A DNA stretch of 64,000 bases. Source: Circinella minor (taxonomy: Eukaryota; Mucoromycota; Mucoromycetes; Mucorales; Lichtheimiaceae). The translations under genes and the position numbers were made by a program. Under the pieces are notes generated by a model that saw only the letters and a program-made list of their open reading frames with translations, had not been told where the DNA came from and did no database searches. Shown here in pieces: positions 1 through 13,299 of the stretch. Every line of letters starts with the position of its first letter. Within the stretch, counting starts at the first letter, position 1. The stretch lies in NCBI GenBank assembly GCA_016758965.1, contig JAEPRB010000122.1, positions 58,222 through 122,221 on the forward strand, read 5' to 3'.

Positions 1-2090
1 CAAATCACTATAGTGACCGTGTGTATATATTAAGAATTAGAATATGTGTTTATCTTTATTGTTTTTCTATGATGAGTAATTTGTGTCATTGTAATATATT
101 TATTTGATCAGGGTAACTTGAGATAATCCGGTTAGAAAAATGTATCCCAAAAAAAAAACTAGCATTTTTATGCATTAGAAAGAATTTTCACTTTTTTATT
201 TTCCTTATTATTCATATTACACTTATTAGAATAATTATCATATATATTCTTGTCTGTGTGTAGGTGTGCATAATACATCAGCTCCTGCGTTTTTTTTTCT
301 TTTTCTTTTGATAACTACCATGAACAAGTTTTCTTTTTAGACACACAATTATAAACCTATTTGGTACATAAAAGATGTTATTTTCTTTGTTATTAAAAAT
401 AATTGGTGTAACCCAAAATCATTTACATTTTTTTTTCTCTCCGTGGTATCGGAGAAAAAAAAACGTGTCATAGATTAAGCTTATATTTTAACCCGAAGAA
501 AAAATGGATGCTACCTTTTTATATCATTCTTATGTCCATGGATTAAATGGATCAAAGTTTTTTTTTTATAACGTGTACGGTTTTATAAATATATGAAAAA
601 ACAATTAGTCAATCAAATATATAATATAAATATCATGATTTGTACAATTTTATAGAAGATAGAATAACATGATTGATTGAAATGTGATGTGGTGACTCAT
701 GAAATAATAATATTTAAGGATCAAATTTCTTAAAGATACTTCTTTTGATTATGTACAAAGAAGAATAGTATCTATTTTTGGCAAGTTTCCTTTTTTAAAC
801 AACACTCTGTTGAGCTGCATAAAAAAAAATTAGCCTTTTCAACAACAAATAATATTATATATATATACTTGATCTTTATATAGTTTGATTAAATAGTTCA
901 ATGGAACTTATATTGACTTGGGTTTGGGTTACTTTAATGTATAAAAATATTTTCAGCATCAATGAGGATTTATGAAAAAAAAAGCCTTATTTTTCTTTGC
1001 ATAAAGACTTTTCATATTGATAGGTCAATGGACAAAAAAAACAAAACAAAATGTTACGGTAGCTTTTTTTAATTTTAAAGACTGAATAATAATATTAAAT
1101 ATAAATACCTTTTTTGCATGTAGAGTTTAATAATTTTTATTATTAAAAAACCCCCCAATTGATTGACTAGAATGATATAACTTTAATACATATATAATAT
1201 AAAAACACGATTGAGCCAAAATAAAATATTTCTTTTTTGACATTCAAATTAAAGCAGCGGCACTGAATTTTTTGAATCTAACATGCATTTGACAGGTCCC
1301 CAAAAAAAACCAACTTCTTGTCCCAAATTCGGAAACTGAGAGAGTCATCCCCTCTCTTCTGTGGTGTGTTCATCACTTTTTTTTTTTCTATCCATCCATT
1401 TATTATTTACATCCATCTATTCTTTTCATCCATCCATCCATCTATTGTATCAATGTATCCATACGTTATATATAATACATAATGGATATCTAATGATTTT
1501 CAATTCATTGATCCATCGATTCGGATATCCTATTTCACCTATTAGGGTAAGTTTTATCTCTTCACTTTTTTCTATAAAAAAAAAAATTACACCGCGCTAT
1601 TACCTAGTGGGAAGTTGCTTTTATTATTCTTACAACTTTCAAACTTAAAACTGTGCGGAAGAGCAAAAATCCATGTCTTACACCTTACTAGCTTTAATTT
1701 TTTTTTCATGCTATGTATTGTTTAAACAATTGGAAACATTTTTCTTTTATCTTTATATATTTAAAATAGAAAAACTCATTTTTCTTTATATCTATTTTTA
1801 TTATAGGATAAATCAGCAAGTTTGTTTGTTTGTTTGTTGAGAGGAAAGGGAAAATTAGTTGATAGTTTTTTGATGGATATACAAAAAAAAAAAAGAAGCA
1901 AGTGTTTATTGTATTTGGGGTTTAGGAATTGATTTATATATATATATATATGCAAATAGAAATGCTATCAAAAAAAGGTGAGGGTATTTTTTTTTTTTAT
2001 GATTTAGAAAAAAAGAGAGGTTGATATAGTAGGGAGAGGAGAATATATAAATTGTTAGATGAATGGTTGTAAAATAGATAGAAAATAAAT
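1..2090. other. A+T-rich intergenic region, no gene recognised
   Basis: Homopolymer A and T tracts and TA microsatellites dominate. Short open frames near 1361-1648 are low-complexity Phe/Ser/Ile stretches with no family resemblance. I see no RNA gene. Confidence 0.6.
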
Positions 2091-3465
2091 TTATTTTTCA
2101 AATTGATTAAGAATATTTTGAATATCTGAATAAAAACCAAGTGATTGTAATAATTGTTTTTCTTTTGTTGATAATTGAATGGATAATGAATCTTTTTGTG
2201 AAGTATATCGTAATTCAAGTATGCGCTATATATTATATTATATTTGAATGGTTATTATTTGTTATTTATCACAATACATATAAAATATATAAAGAAATGG
2301 GATTATTTTTACCTGTAAAACGAGACATTTAGTTCTTTCAAAATTAAATACATTTAATAAATCTAAACTTAAAAGTTGTTGTGATGCATTGGGTATAGTT
2401 GATAATGCCTTTTCAAACACTACAAGTCGTTCACGATCCATACGGCATTGAGATAATATATTAATTAATTCTTCTTGATCCGATATAGATGACGATGAAG
2501 GCCCTGCTCCTGTTGATGACGAAGGTTTATCATTGTGTATTGTTTTAGGTGATAATGTATGTTTGTTATTGATTGCTGCTAAATTATCCACAAGTTGAGT
2601 AGTAGTACCATCAAGTGATTTTTTATCGTTCTGTTGTTGTTTTAATTCATCCAATGATATTAATCGACGTCGTAAACGAATCCATCTTCTTCTTCGAACA
2701 AATGATCGAAAATGTTTATAGTTGCCATGCCAAACAGCACCATGAAATTTTAATGAATATTCCCATCCAGCTATATATATATATATAGGATTGTCAATGC
2801 GAAATGTCAAAATTATAATATATTATAATAATAATAATAATAATAATAAACACTATTTTACCTTCATCTACATCACCTGACATATCCACCATCCATTCTT
2901 TACTAACCCATTGCCAAGTTGGATCTGGTAATTGATACGTTTTTGTATCCATCGGGGTATATCTAATTTTTATTTTGAAAATCGTTGCATTAGTTTTTAA
3001 GTCAACTTGGTTTATGCATAAAAATAGAACTTTACTCCATATTAGCATCACACCATGGATTTGCATCAAATTGTAAAAGTCTATTATTATTAAAAAAATA
3101 ATTAGTGATTTTTTTTTTTTTAAAAAAAAAGGTGTATTTTATGATTTTTTATAATAACTTACGTTTTTGAACTATATCCAACCATCCATGACCTTTCAAT
3201 AATAATAATAAGAATAAATGAGTCCATGGAAAAAAAAAGACTATAATACTATTATTTATTTATTTTTTTACCCTCTTTGACATTCATATAAAATATCATA
3301 AATGTAGTCATTAGGTGAACCTGCATCATCAGGAAGTGAAGGTAATGGTAATGTCAAATTATGTTGGTGTTTTTGTTGTCGTGGTTTTCTTAATAATTCA
3401 CGAAAAGATTTACTGACACGAAATGGTCGTTGTCGTTGATGTTCTTGTACATGGTCTACTGTCAT
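2091..3465 (-). CDS. Dysferlin/Pex24-domain protein (Spo73/Mug65-like), 320 aa
   Basis: Six exons give one frame: 3465-3272, 3192-3163, 3080-3036, 2962-2862, 2770-2313 and 2225-2091. The product matches the fungal peroxin/ferlin (dysferlin-type) domain. ECQRG followed by SWMVGYSSK (residues 61-74) is the DysF N-terminal type motif. W106-Q-W108 lies in DPTWQW, G125-W126 starts GWEYSLKFHG, and the Arg-rich FVRRRRWIRLRRR (147-159) ends the domain. Relatives include peroxisomal Pex24/Pex30-group proteins and the sporulation proteins Spo73 and Mug65. There is no Pex30-like membrane segment, so the short soluble Spo73/Mug65 type fits better. After the domain comes a Ser-rich linker and a helical C-terminus (residues 228-320) that probably forms a coiled coil. 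The likely role is at a membrane contact or prospore-type membrane; this is inference from family. Confidence 0.8.
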
Positions 3466-3516
3466 TTTATATTATTAATAATGTTTTTTATTATAAAAAA
3501 TAAAAAGGGTGGAAGA

Positions 3517-3548
<32 letters not shown>

Positions 3549-5850
3549 ATGAGAATGCGTAATGTGAATAAAAACGTGTCTTGTGGTTAAAAGGAAAAAA
3601 AGAATACAGAAAAAAAAAAAAAGGTCTTATAATTTCCTCTTTCAAATTGATTTCAAAATACACGTTTTTTTTTTTGAGGAGGTTTGGGAGAGAATATTAC
3701 CCGATATATTTTTCGATCATTTCTTTTTTAAAAGTTTCCTTTGAATTAATAGTACGTAAGAAGAAAAGAATGTCATTATTACTGTCTATATAATTAAAGA
3801 ATAATACAGTCCCATATTGAAAATTATATAAAGTGGGTTGAGAAAGAGCGTGTTTCATGCGCACAGTCCATTCTTTTCCTTTCCTTTTTCGCTTATTACT
3901 CCTTTTGTTCTAGTATCAAAAAAAAAATAATGGAAGAAGTATCTATCTTTATGAAATGGATCATTTAAAAGTATTATCCTATAGATATATTCATTTTTCA
4001 ATTTTAAAAATTGAGTACGTATTCTATAAAGTTGTAATACAATATAATGGTTAAGTACGTACAGAATAATGGATCAGTGGAATACACTTTTTGTTATTTT
4101 GATTGAATTTTCAGGGGAAAACACTGGTAATCGTTTAAAAGGCATTCCAAAAAAAAAAAAAGGTGTACGTATCGAATGAATCAAAAAAAAAATAAGTGGG
4201 GTTTTAAACCTTATAACTCTATTTGTTTTATTCTTCTCTCATATATGAACAAGTTGTTGTAATACGATAATGAGTATCATTGTATAGAAGATAGAAATAA
4301 CACGAACTTTATTGCATAAAAGATACGTAGATTCAACCTCAAATACATACAGTATGTAACAATAATAAAAAAAGCCAGGAAATGGGAATATACAAATATT
4401 ACTTGAAAACTCTTTAATGATATAGACTTTATATGATTCGATTTTTTTTTTACTACTACTACTAGTACATACAAATTTCTCGACACGCCCTTCAATAATA
4501 TTTTTATTATATGCAATTTGAAGAGTCTTTAAACTTTTAACGATAACACACTATTCTATATTTCATTCGTAACATCATTGCACGACAATAACATGTATTG
4601 GCCACAACTATTTTTGTTCTTGTTCTCTAAAAGTAAATCTGTTGTTGTCAAATCCTTATTAATCTGGTGACATCACAATAAATTCAATATGTGTAACTTG
4701 GAAATGATTACATAATAAATCCAATAAGATAAACCACTTGGATGTTAAGTTACAAACTTTTGATTCAAATCACAAAAAAAAATTATCCTAATATTATTGT
4801 ATTAAGCTTATCACAATAAACAAGAGTCAAATTTAATGGAGTTGATAACTTAAAAATGCTTCAAGATCACTCTACGAATATAATATCATTCTTCTTCCAA
4901 ATTTTGCTAAAGTACTTTCTACACCATCAAAAAACTATTTCGAGTCGTCCAATGTGTTGAAAGTGACTAAATAAGCCTTGAAAAAAAATAAAGTTGTCTT
5001 CTATTTAGTTGGGAACAGAGAAAACAATAAGCTACATCAGTGATTTTAAAGATAACCACATTACTTGGTGTTACGTTTTGTGTGTCACTATTCTATGATT
5101 AATATAAGTCATCCTGGAACATATTGGATAAATAAAGATGTTCTAACAATGGCGGTTACTGCGAAGCGTACTGTTGCGAACATACAGTCGATGTATGTCG
5201 TCGTTGTTTATCTTTACCTCATTGTATTAAACTTTACATAGGTGATATATTACTTTTCTTGTTTTTTTAAAAAAATTATTGTTATTTTCATTGCTTGACA
5301 AAGTACGGATTCAATTGATTTGATTTATTAATAGGAATTGGCATACTTTGATTACATGTTGGTTGTTTATATATATTAGTATTGTTTTACTAGCTATGTT
5401 TCATACCTTTTTTTTTTTTTTTACGTTGATGTATAAAGTCACCACAAAGATATATTATATTATATCATTAAATGTTGTTGTTGTAGCTTATATTCTGTAC
5501 AAGTCGATGTAATAAAGCGGTCTATTTATTAGTTTTGCACATAGCACTGTAGATGTACTAGAATTTCATGATTATGAATGGGAGTACCGTCTGGTTTCAC
5601 ACTCATGTATTGTGAATTACGTGAAATGGATGGCACTGTTGTTGTATCTATTAAGTGTGATATAATATAACCCAGTCTATTCCCCCCTAATTCCAGCCCA
5701 AATATTATTATCGTCATTTTCATCTGTTAGAGTATTAATGCTACTAACTAAAAATAATAATAAAAAAATAAAATAAAAAAATATTCACTTTCTTCTTGAG
5801 AAGTCGTGTCGTTGTTTGTATAGTTGGATTGCAATGTGAATGAGGATTAT
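3466..5850. other. Intergenic region, no gene recognised
   Basis: A+T-rich sequence with TA and A tracts. The longest frames are low complexity. A frame on the minus strand at 5723-5529 follows a plausible 3' splice site (CTCTAACAG near 5725). It may belong to the decayed gene beside it, but no family is recognisable. Confidence 0.5.
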
Positions 5851-5859
5851 CAATTGGGA

Positions 5860-6852
5860 AATTCAGTAGAAGATGATATATTATAATCAACGCCATGGGT
5901 CGAGCTACTTTTTACAAGTTTGTTACGACGAGCACGTAGTTTTCTTAAAACAAAGAAAACGATGATACGTAGAAACCTATAGAAACAAGAAGTTAGCTAA
6001 AGTATATATTTGTGCCTAATATAATTGTAATAGCAATTTTTTCATTTTTATTACCAAGGCGTCAAATACTGTCATAGATGATGGAAAAGCTTTATTTTTA
6101 TTTTTTACTAGTTCAATCCTACAACACATATTTGAAATAAAAAGAAAAAGTTGAGGGGTTTGTCCTTGTTGAAAAATTAAGTGTGGATATATATACTGTT
6201 CTATAACAATATAAAAAAAAAGAATACGTATTCTATATATAATCAATTACCTTTTACCACCTTCAAAGAAAACAGTGTTATTTTGCCAATTGGTACCCAC
6301 ATGAGAATACCTATTATTACGTATTGTTATTATTAGCGATGATTTTTTGTTTTTGGAAAAGAAAAATAATATATATTATTTTGGATAGAAGCTACAACAA
6401 ATTATCACACTATACGTATGAATTAGGGAAAAAAATACATTATAATAATTCTTTCTTTGATTAAAACTCACTCTCGAACACGCTCACAAAGAGATCCAAT
6501 TTGACTATTCCATTGCTTTTTTTTCAACATCATATAAATATGTACGTAGCTTCCTGAGTTATTAGTTTATTTGTCATCTGATCCACGTCCACTATCGATA
6601 ATAAAATGATTCATTTCAGGTAAATGGTGCCATTGCAAAAAAAAAGAAATTAGGTCCAATATCTCTATCAATGGAATTCCATGCTTCTCCTATGTCACTC
6701 ACAGTAGTAGAATAAGATAGGTCTAACGAGAGAAAGATTCCAGATTTAATTACTTGGTCTCTATTCTCTTCTATGGGCTTACGTTTGACACCTTCATAAC
6801 AATAAATAGTAGAACTCAAAAGAACACAACCTAATGATATGAATAAGAACAT
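5860..6852 (-). pseudogene. Decayed multi-exon gene for a secreted or membrane protein, family unknown
   Basis: It starts at 6852 with a hydrophobic signal peptide (MFLFISLGCVLLSSTIYCYEG). The frame then breaks at an A9 run (+ strand 6637-6645). Shifting one base restores coding-like sequence (LQWHHLPEMNHFIIDSGRG) up to an in-frame TAA at 6567-6569, after which the same frame continues for about 30 codons. The stop is one C-to-T change from CAA. GT-AG junctions then link an exon ending at 6472, exon 6310-6251 (YSHVGTNWQNNTVFFEGGKR) and exon 6118-6055 (RIELVKNKNK, PSSMTVFDAL). A further piece from 5976 encodes FLRIIVFFVLRKLRARR, a possible C-terminal membrane segment with a basic tail, but its phase does not match. 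At least three lesions with intact splice sites suggest recent decay. I do not recognise the family. Confidence 0.55.
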
Positions 6853-9800
6853 TTTGTTATTACAATGTTTTTTCTTTTTCTTGTATGTAGCATAGGTACG
6901 TATGTATTGCTAAAAAAAAGTGCAGGATATAACTTTTAGAAAAAGAAAATAATCACACTAAACTGTGTGGGCTTAGGTGCGTAGCCATTCCGAAAAAGAA
7001 AAACTTAAAAATGCTACGTAACTAACTTTGTTCTTGGTCCACATAAATTCTACTTTTTTTTAAAAAATATGTATATCTTTTATCTTAATGACAATTGTTT
7101 ATTCTTGCTTCTCTGAATGTGAAAATTAAGAAGAAATACTATTTTATTTTTTTGCAGTTATACTTCTTGAACTACCCTTTTCCTATAAAAAAAAAAAAGT
7201 GTTTTATTTAGGTGATATTTTATGTTATGTACAGTTTTTAAAATGCGACATACGTAGTGAGCCACTTTTTTATTTTTTCTTAAAAAAAAGAGCATTTGTG
7301 TTACAATTTGACTAGATTCTTTTTGTTATTACAAGTTGTTAGCTACGCATTTTGTGAAATTATTGTATATACGTATCTTTACATCACGAATAATAATAAA
7401 ATTATAATCAATGTACTTGCTGTAAATTGTTACGTATCCGTTTCTTTTTTTTTTTTTTTTACAGACGATTGTTTTGTTTATGTTCATAATAAAATTCGTC
7501 AGCAGAAGATATATATACTCATTAGAACAAAAATAATAGAATCTTTATTATTTTTATCTTTTTCTTGTTAACGTACTGTCCATTCTTTCTTTGGTCTTTT
7601 GTGAATTATTATATTTATCTAATGAATTTATAACGAGTCGATGGACACAAGTTGAGAGTAAACGTAATATTGATGCGTAGTTCTGTACTTTGGTGTGCAT
7701 ATATCCTAAATTCTAAATCATCAAATAGTTTTAGTCATGGACAATGGTTTAACACTGGTTTAGTCTAAGATCTGGAACAACATCCGTAATTCAGGAAGCA
7801 TAAGAAATACGTATTTGTCATTGCTGTCTTCGTTGGTTGGCTGTCAATTTACTTTTATAATAGAGTTGCCATATTCTGAATCCGTGTGGTTATAAATACG
7901 ATTGAATTTGATTGTACGTAATATATGCTAAAAATGTTAATACGTAAATATGGCGCATGAAAATATAATGGATTCCCAAGTTTATTGATGCATAAGTCTT
8001 TTGATGTTTTTTATTTTTCAAATACTTCAATTGCGTGAATAATGTGGTACCATTGGAAGCGAGGGCATCAATCTCCAAGAAATATAAGAAATCGATGAAA
8101 TGAATAAAAATAACGAAATAAAAGAGAGTTAATCTGTGGAACATTATTCGCATAAAATAAAAAAAGACTTAATCAATTTTCGGTCCTTTGCAGAGAAACC
8201 CCATTTTTTTTTTTACATTCATAATTATTACTCTAATTTATCTCCTAGTTAGTGGACATGGGTTCAAATGAGTGCGACATATACTATATTATGTTCTTAT
8301 GGTTTTATGTGTGATGGATGAACCTCCATTGTACAGTATCATTGGAAAATCTTGTCAAAACAAAAACTATCTTGTGTAAAAACGTTGATTGATATATTTA
8401 TAAATGAGTTGAGTTGTATTATTTTAGTGTATCAGAATTCAAATTATTCACGGCAAGGCAAGCTATAAAAACCGTATTGATTTTCTTTACTAATTTATTA
8501 TTGAAGAGAGAGAGAGAGAGAGAGAGAGACTCTGCCTTGTTGGCAAGTCAGACCTTTTTCATTCCATTTAATGCAACTCAGATAAACGAACTTTTATCAA
8601 ACTTTATATGTTTATACAGTACTTCCATTGGCAAACAATACAATAGTTCTATTTATATACAATTATATAGAAATAATGTCCATCTGACATCAACCATTTG
8701 AATTTTAAATTACAAACTGTAAATAATCACTTGTAGTAAATAGAAAGATAGGCTATTACATTGATTGCTCTTCTTACGTTACGTACTTGATCATATGATA
8801 ACCGCCTTGTATTATATATGTGTACATGTAATGTCAGAGCATCACATACTCTATATCTGAGTAAAAACGTAGTACGGAGTTAGTAAGGTATTAAGCTTAT
8901 TAGAATTTGTTTATTCCTGTTTCTGTTTCACATTTTAATACTATTTTAAAGATTCTTGTTCTTCTATACATGATCAGTAACAATATTTTATAATAGTATA
9001 ACGCACGAGAACAATTTGTTTATTATTTACATACTACTAATTGTTGTTTATAAAATAAAGAATTCACATTGATGTGTATATAAGAAGCTTATTATCCAGA
9101 GTTTAAATCAATCTACGTAATTATTATTCTTTTGGCTTTAACTTTATCCTATATGAATTACATATATTTGTTTTTTAATCTTTAATTAAATAATAAAGAC
9201 TATATTGTTGATATTGGGCTCTTCTATAAAAGAAGTACACAATATATTTATTGTTTGTTTGTTTATTCATTCTCCTTTAGCTTTTTTTTTGTCAATCGTT
9301 TCAGTATAGTCATCCTTTTTTGATGCATATGAGGGGCCTTTTTTTTTGGGCCACGACCAAAAAAAAAAAAAAGGAGTAAATAATGTAGTGTTATATATAT
9401 ATATATAAATCTAGTTCCGAGGAACAATAAGGATTGATAACCTACTGCTCTTATTACTGCTGCCACAAAATATTTTATTTCTTCTCTTAACATTACTTTG
9501 AATACATATCATATACGTACGTAATGGTATTAGAACAATAAATAAAAGGAAACCCTCGTTTCTGTTAAAATACAACAATAGTATGTTATGATGATGAAAA
9601 AGATGCATCTTTTTTTTTTTTTACTACAGTTCTAATGTTAAATAAATAGCGGTCGGATATGGAGTATGCATTTGTTTAGCCACGTTATATTGAAGTATTT
9701 TTAACTAAATTCTCACTTCCATATTACAATACAGCAGATGCTGCAATGATTGATCCTCAGATATATGTATCTATTATTGACAAGGGCTATTAAAACAGTA

Positions 9801-10316
9801 TAGGAGTCGTTATTATTATGACCATGAATAAAGAGGGAGGTCGATAGGCTTTTAATATATATTTCATTGATACGTAATTCTTTTTTTTTATATATACTTT
9901 TGATTGAATTAATAAAAGCAATTACATATTTATAATAGGAAAGATAAATCAGTTATTTATTACTGAGCCAATTTATCTTAACTACTGTTATTATAACTAT
10001 TATTACCAAACAAAAGAAAATCGTCGATTTGATTTCTTTCAATTTTTTTTAAAAAGAAGTACTCGGATATTTCCGGAAATGTCTTATGACGCTTTGCAGA
10101 GCAAAAAAAAAAAAAAGAAAAGTCGTTTCCAAGAATAGGATAACCTTATGCATTAATGTTGCAGAAGAAATTTCTTGCTTGTGCGCGCGGAAAAAAAAAA
10201 AAGAAAGTCCCATGTATTTATTCTCCATTTTTCTTTCATATTTTACTTTCATTCCCGTTTCTCCTCCCCCTTTTTTTTTTTTATATATCTTTTCATTCCA
10301 TCGATAAATAAACTAA
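6853..10316. other. Gene-poor region with a GA microsatellite
   Basis: No supported gene in about 3.4 kb. A (GA)n microsatellite occupies about 8504-8529. The hexamer TACGTA is conspicuous: seven copies fall between 7001 and 8000. Open frames at 9263-9608 and 10049-10307 come from long A/T homopolymers on both strands. Confidence 0.6.
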
Positions 10317-10816
10317 ATGATCATGAATGCTACTACTACTGCTGCGATACAACATTCTACAATTCATCATCGAGCATTTATTGGAGGAGCACTAAGTCTT
10401 ACTGCTGGTTTAGTTGTTGGTACAGCCAGTTTTCTTGGATTTAGTGATAGTATTGCTGCACAAGTACTTACAAAATGTATGACAAGTTGGATAGGTATGT
10501 TAAGTCTTTCATCTTGAACAATATAAAAATTAGCTTACTATACGTAGTGTATATATAACTAAAAAAAATCATCCATTCGTTATACGAAATTATATTATTT
10601 ATTATTATTATAACAGATACTATCGCCTATCATCAATTATTTTCAAAACTTTTAACAGAATCCACAGAATCACATTCTAACGGACCTCTCAATCATCTTC
10701 GATTACTCAACAAGAATGCACCAGAATCATTATCTACACTATCAGCATCATTATCATCCCGATCAACTGCTACAACTGCTTCCCCGTTATTATTTGTTCA
10801 TAGTCGATGTACATGA
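10317..10816 (+). CDS. Small single-pass membrane protein, 125 aa, unknown
   Basis: Two exons (10317-10494 and 10617-10816) joined by a GT-AG intron give 125 residues ending at TGA 10814-10816. ATG 10323 in the same frame is an alternative start. One hydrophobic, Gly/Ala-rich segment runs from AFIGGALSLTAGLVVG through the following TASFLGF (residues 20-42). The C-terminal half is polar, rich in Ser, Thr and Leu, with no recognisable motif. A pyrimidine-rich stretch precedes the start. The gene stands alone, more than 3 kb from its left neighbour. The codon choice and clean intron support a real gene, but I do not recognise the family. A mitochondrial or ER membrane location would be a guess. 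Confidence 0.6.
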
Positions 10817-13299
10817 AGATGAAAAAAGATAAATAATCAAATCCAAAAAATGAATGCAGTTCTTTGGTGGTTAGGTTTTTGTTTTATTATTATCATTATT
10901 CCTTACAACCAATATTATTTGGTTTATTCTGTATCCAACCACCCAAAAAAAAAAAGTTGTAATAACCCCTTCTTTCCTTTGGTTTGGTTCTTGGCTCATA
11001 CTACTACTTTTTCCACGGGAACACCTTCTTACCTATCCACAAAACTTGTTACGTATGAAGGATGCTTAAAAGTCAATCATTATAACAATTAACATTTGCA
11101 CATGATACGACAATAAGATTATCATTTTTCATATTTCATTTTATTCACCCTTTTATTTTACCCTTTCTTTCATTATTTCCCCATAAGGCCTTGTATATAT
11201 ACATATGTGTTATATTATATTATTATTCTGCGACGAATATCAAGAAACGAAAACCATTGTACTGTATATAACATATGAATTTAATATATATATATATATA
11301 TTATACGTACTATAACACACAGACAAATTAGTTTTCTTATTTGTTCGCTTCATAAACAATAAGTGCAGCTATCATAATTTACTATTTCTTTGCTTTGGCC
11401 CTTTTGATTTACTCCTAATTTTTTTTGCTCTCTTGAATACGCAGATATAAAAATATTTAACTATCCCCTTCCTTTTTTTTTTTATCTTTTATATATATTT
11501 ATACATTATAATACTATTATTTAACAAATTGTTATCTAATTCACATTTTATCAATATATTTTTACTATTACGTATTTACGTATCTTTTTTTTAAAGGAAA
11601 AATGTCTCATGATTTTAATCCACTATAATATTGTACATAAAAACATCTGCATATATTATTTAATTAATAATAATAATTAAATATAAACTTGATAATAATA
11701 ATAGTTGACATACATTTTATTTTCTATTATGAAGTGTAGCTAAGGAAGACCTGTTTGTTGTTTGTTTGTTTTGATTTTTTTTTTTATAAATTACGTACGC
11801 ATATATAAAGATATATTACATTAAAAGATTGCTTAAATAAAATGTCAATATCTGCATTGTGTAGATCAACAAATATGTATCCCGTAAGATAGTTAAGGTA
11901 AGAAAAAAGAAAGAAGGAAAAAAAGGGATCACTCATGCGATAAAAAAGAAAAAGAAAGGGGTTCACTCAGATATGTAGAAACACCAATAGCAACCGGTTG
12001 TTTGGGTACATATATGTACCACTGCATAAATAATCAGTGGCCAAGGAACTTTAAATAATAAGAGTAATTACCTATTTTATAGCGAGCATAATAATCGAAA
12101 ATTTAATGTATATGTTGCTTATATATATCATTATTCTTGGTGACAGCATTTTATACATGCATGATGATTTGAAAAGTAAAATATTATTATGAACAACAGC
12201 ATTATCTGTACATAATAAATCGTCTCTCTCGTTTGTGTATACTACTGTATTGCTCTTTTTTTTTTGTTTGATCAGCAATATATAAATAAAGTAAAATATA
12301 GTATCAATAAAATAGTAGTTATAACTTGAGCAACAATCATAAATAACAAGATGTATTGAAATAAAATGATGACAATATATAGGCAGTAAATAATGATTTA
12401 CAAGCAGTAGTATATAGTAATAAGAAAAAGCTTCTAGGAAGATGATGAAAAAGAAGAAGAGCTGTAATTATAAAAGTGTTATAATCATGGAAATCAACAA
12501 ACGGAGGAAAGAGTTTCGGTACGTAATCGACGAGAAAGAAAAAAGATAATGATATAGAGTATATAATTTAATAAATATTAGATAGTGTAATTGGTAGTAC
12601 ATAAGAACCATAATAAAGTTAAAAGATACTATAAATAATAATGCTATTGTTGAGCACTATTTAATAACAACCACGAACTATTTATCGCTTATAACTTGGT
12701 CAGATACTCCTTTTCTTCTAACTTTTTCTGGTGCTAAAATGTTCTTCAAAATTAAGAGCAGGATTGAAGCTTTAATCACGAAAGTGTAGTACTAATGTTG
12801 TTGCTGCTGTTCCTAAAAAATAGTTGTAAACTCTTCTTTATTGTATATCTTACTAATCCAGTATATGAGACGTAATTAGGCTAAGTATTACCATACATGC
12901 TTTGATTCAATCCGCAATATGTTCTGCACTATTCTTATCGTTTAAGCGTATTGGTAATTTTTCCGAAGGCTTTGAATTGAAAAGGCGTATTTAGCCTTCC
13001 AATTGTTTGTTCAATATGGATTCAATTCTCTAATCAAACCTGAAGACTAATAATAAATAAGAATAATAATTATTAAAGTCCAACATGTATTACTATATGA
13101 TTTTTTATCGAACTTGATTTTATCTTCTCATGTTACGTAAAAGTATTTTGCTTACATTTAAACTCGAAGTTAAGCGGGATTTTTATATGAAGTAACTATA
13201 TTATCCAAACACTCAAAATCTTAATCACCCACAATGTAGTATTCATTGTCTTTAAAACATCATATAGACCAAGATAACGGAAGAGATAGCTCGGCTTTC
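10817..13299. other. Intergenic region with possible traces of decayed coding sequence
   Basis: The frame 10850-11092 lies in the 3' region of the preceding gene and is not convincing. On the minus strand around 12900-13040 a short protein-like stretch (LFNSKPSEKLPIRLNDKNSA) is interrupted by stops and may extend the decayed gene at 13.3-14.3 kb. The rest is A+T-rich without recognisable features. Confidence 0.45.

Noticed and set aside
1361..1648. 95-codon frame in the left intergenic region
   Set aside because: Composed of CATC and T-rich repeats; the translation is low-complexity Ser/Ile/Phe.
9263..9608. Two overlapping minus-strand frames
   Set aside because: Driven by A/T homopolymers; no splice or motif support.
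10850..11092. 80-codon frame after the small membrane protein
   Set aside because: It lies in the likely 3' UTR, has low-complexity hydrophobic sequence and matches no family.
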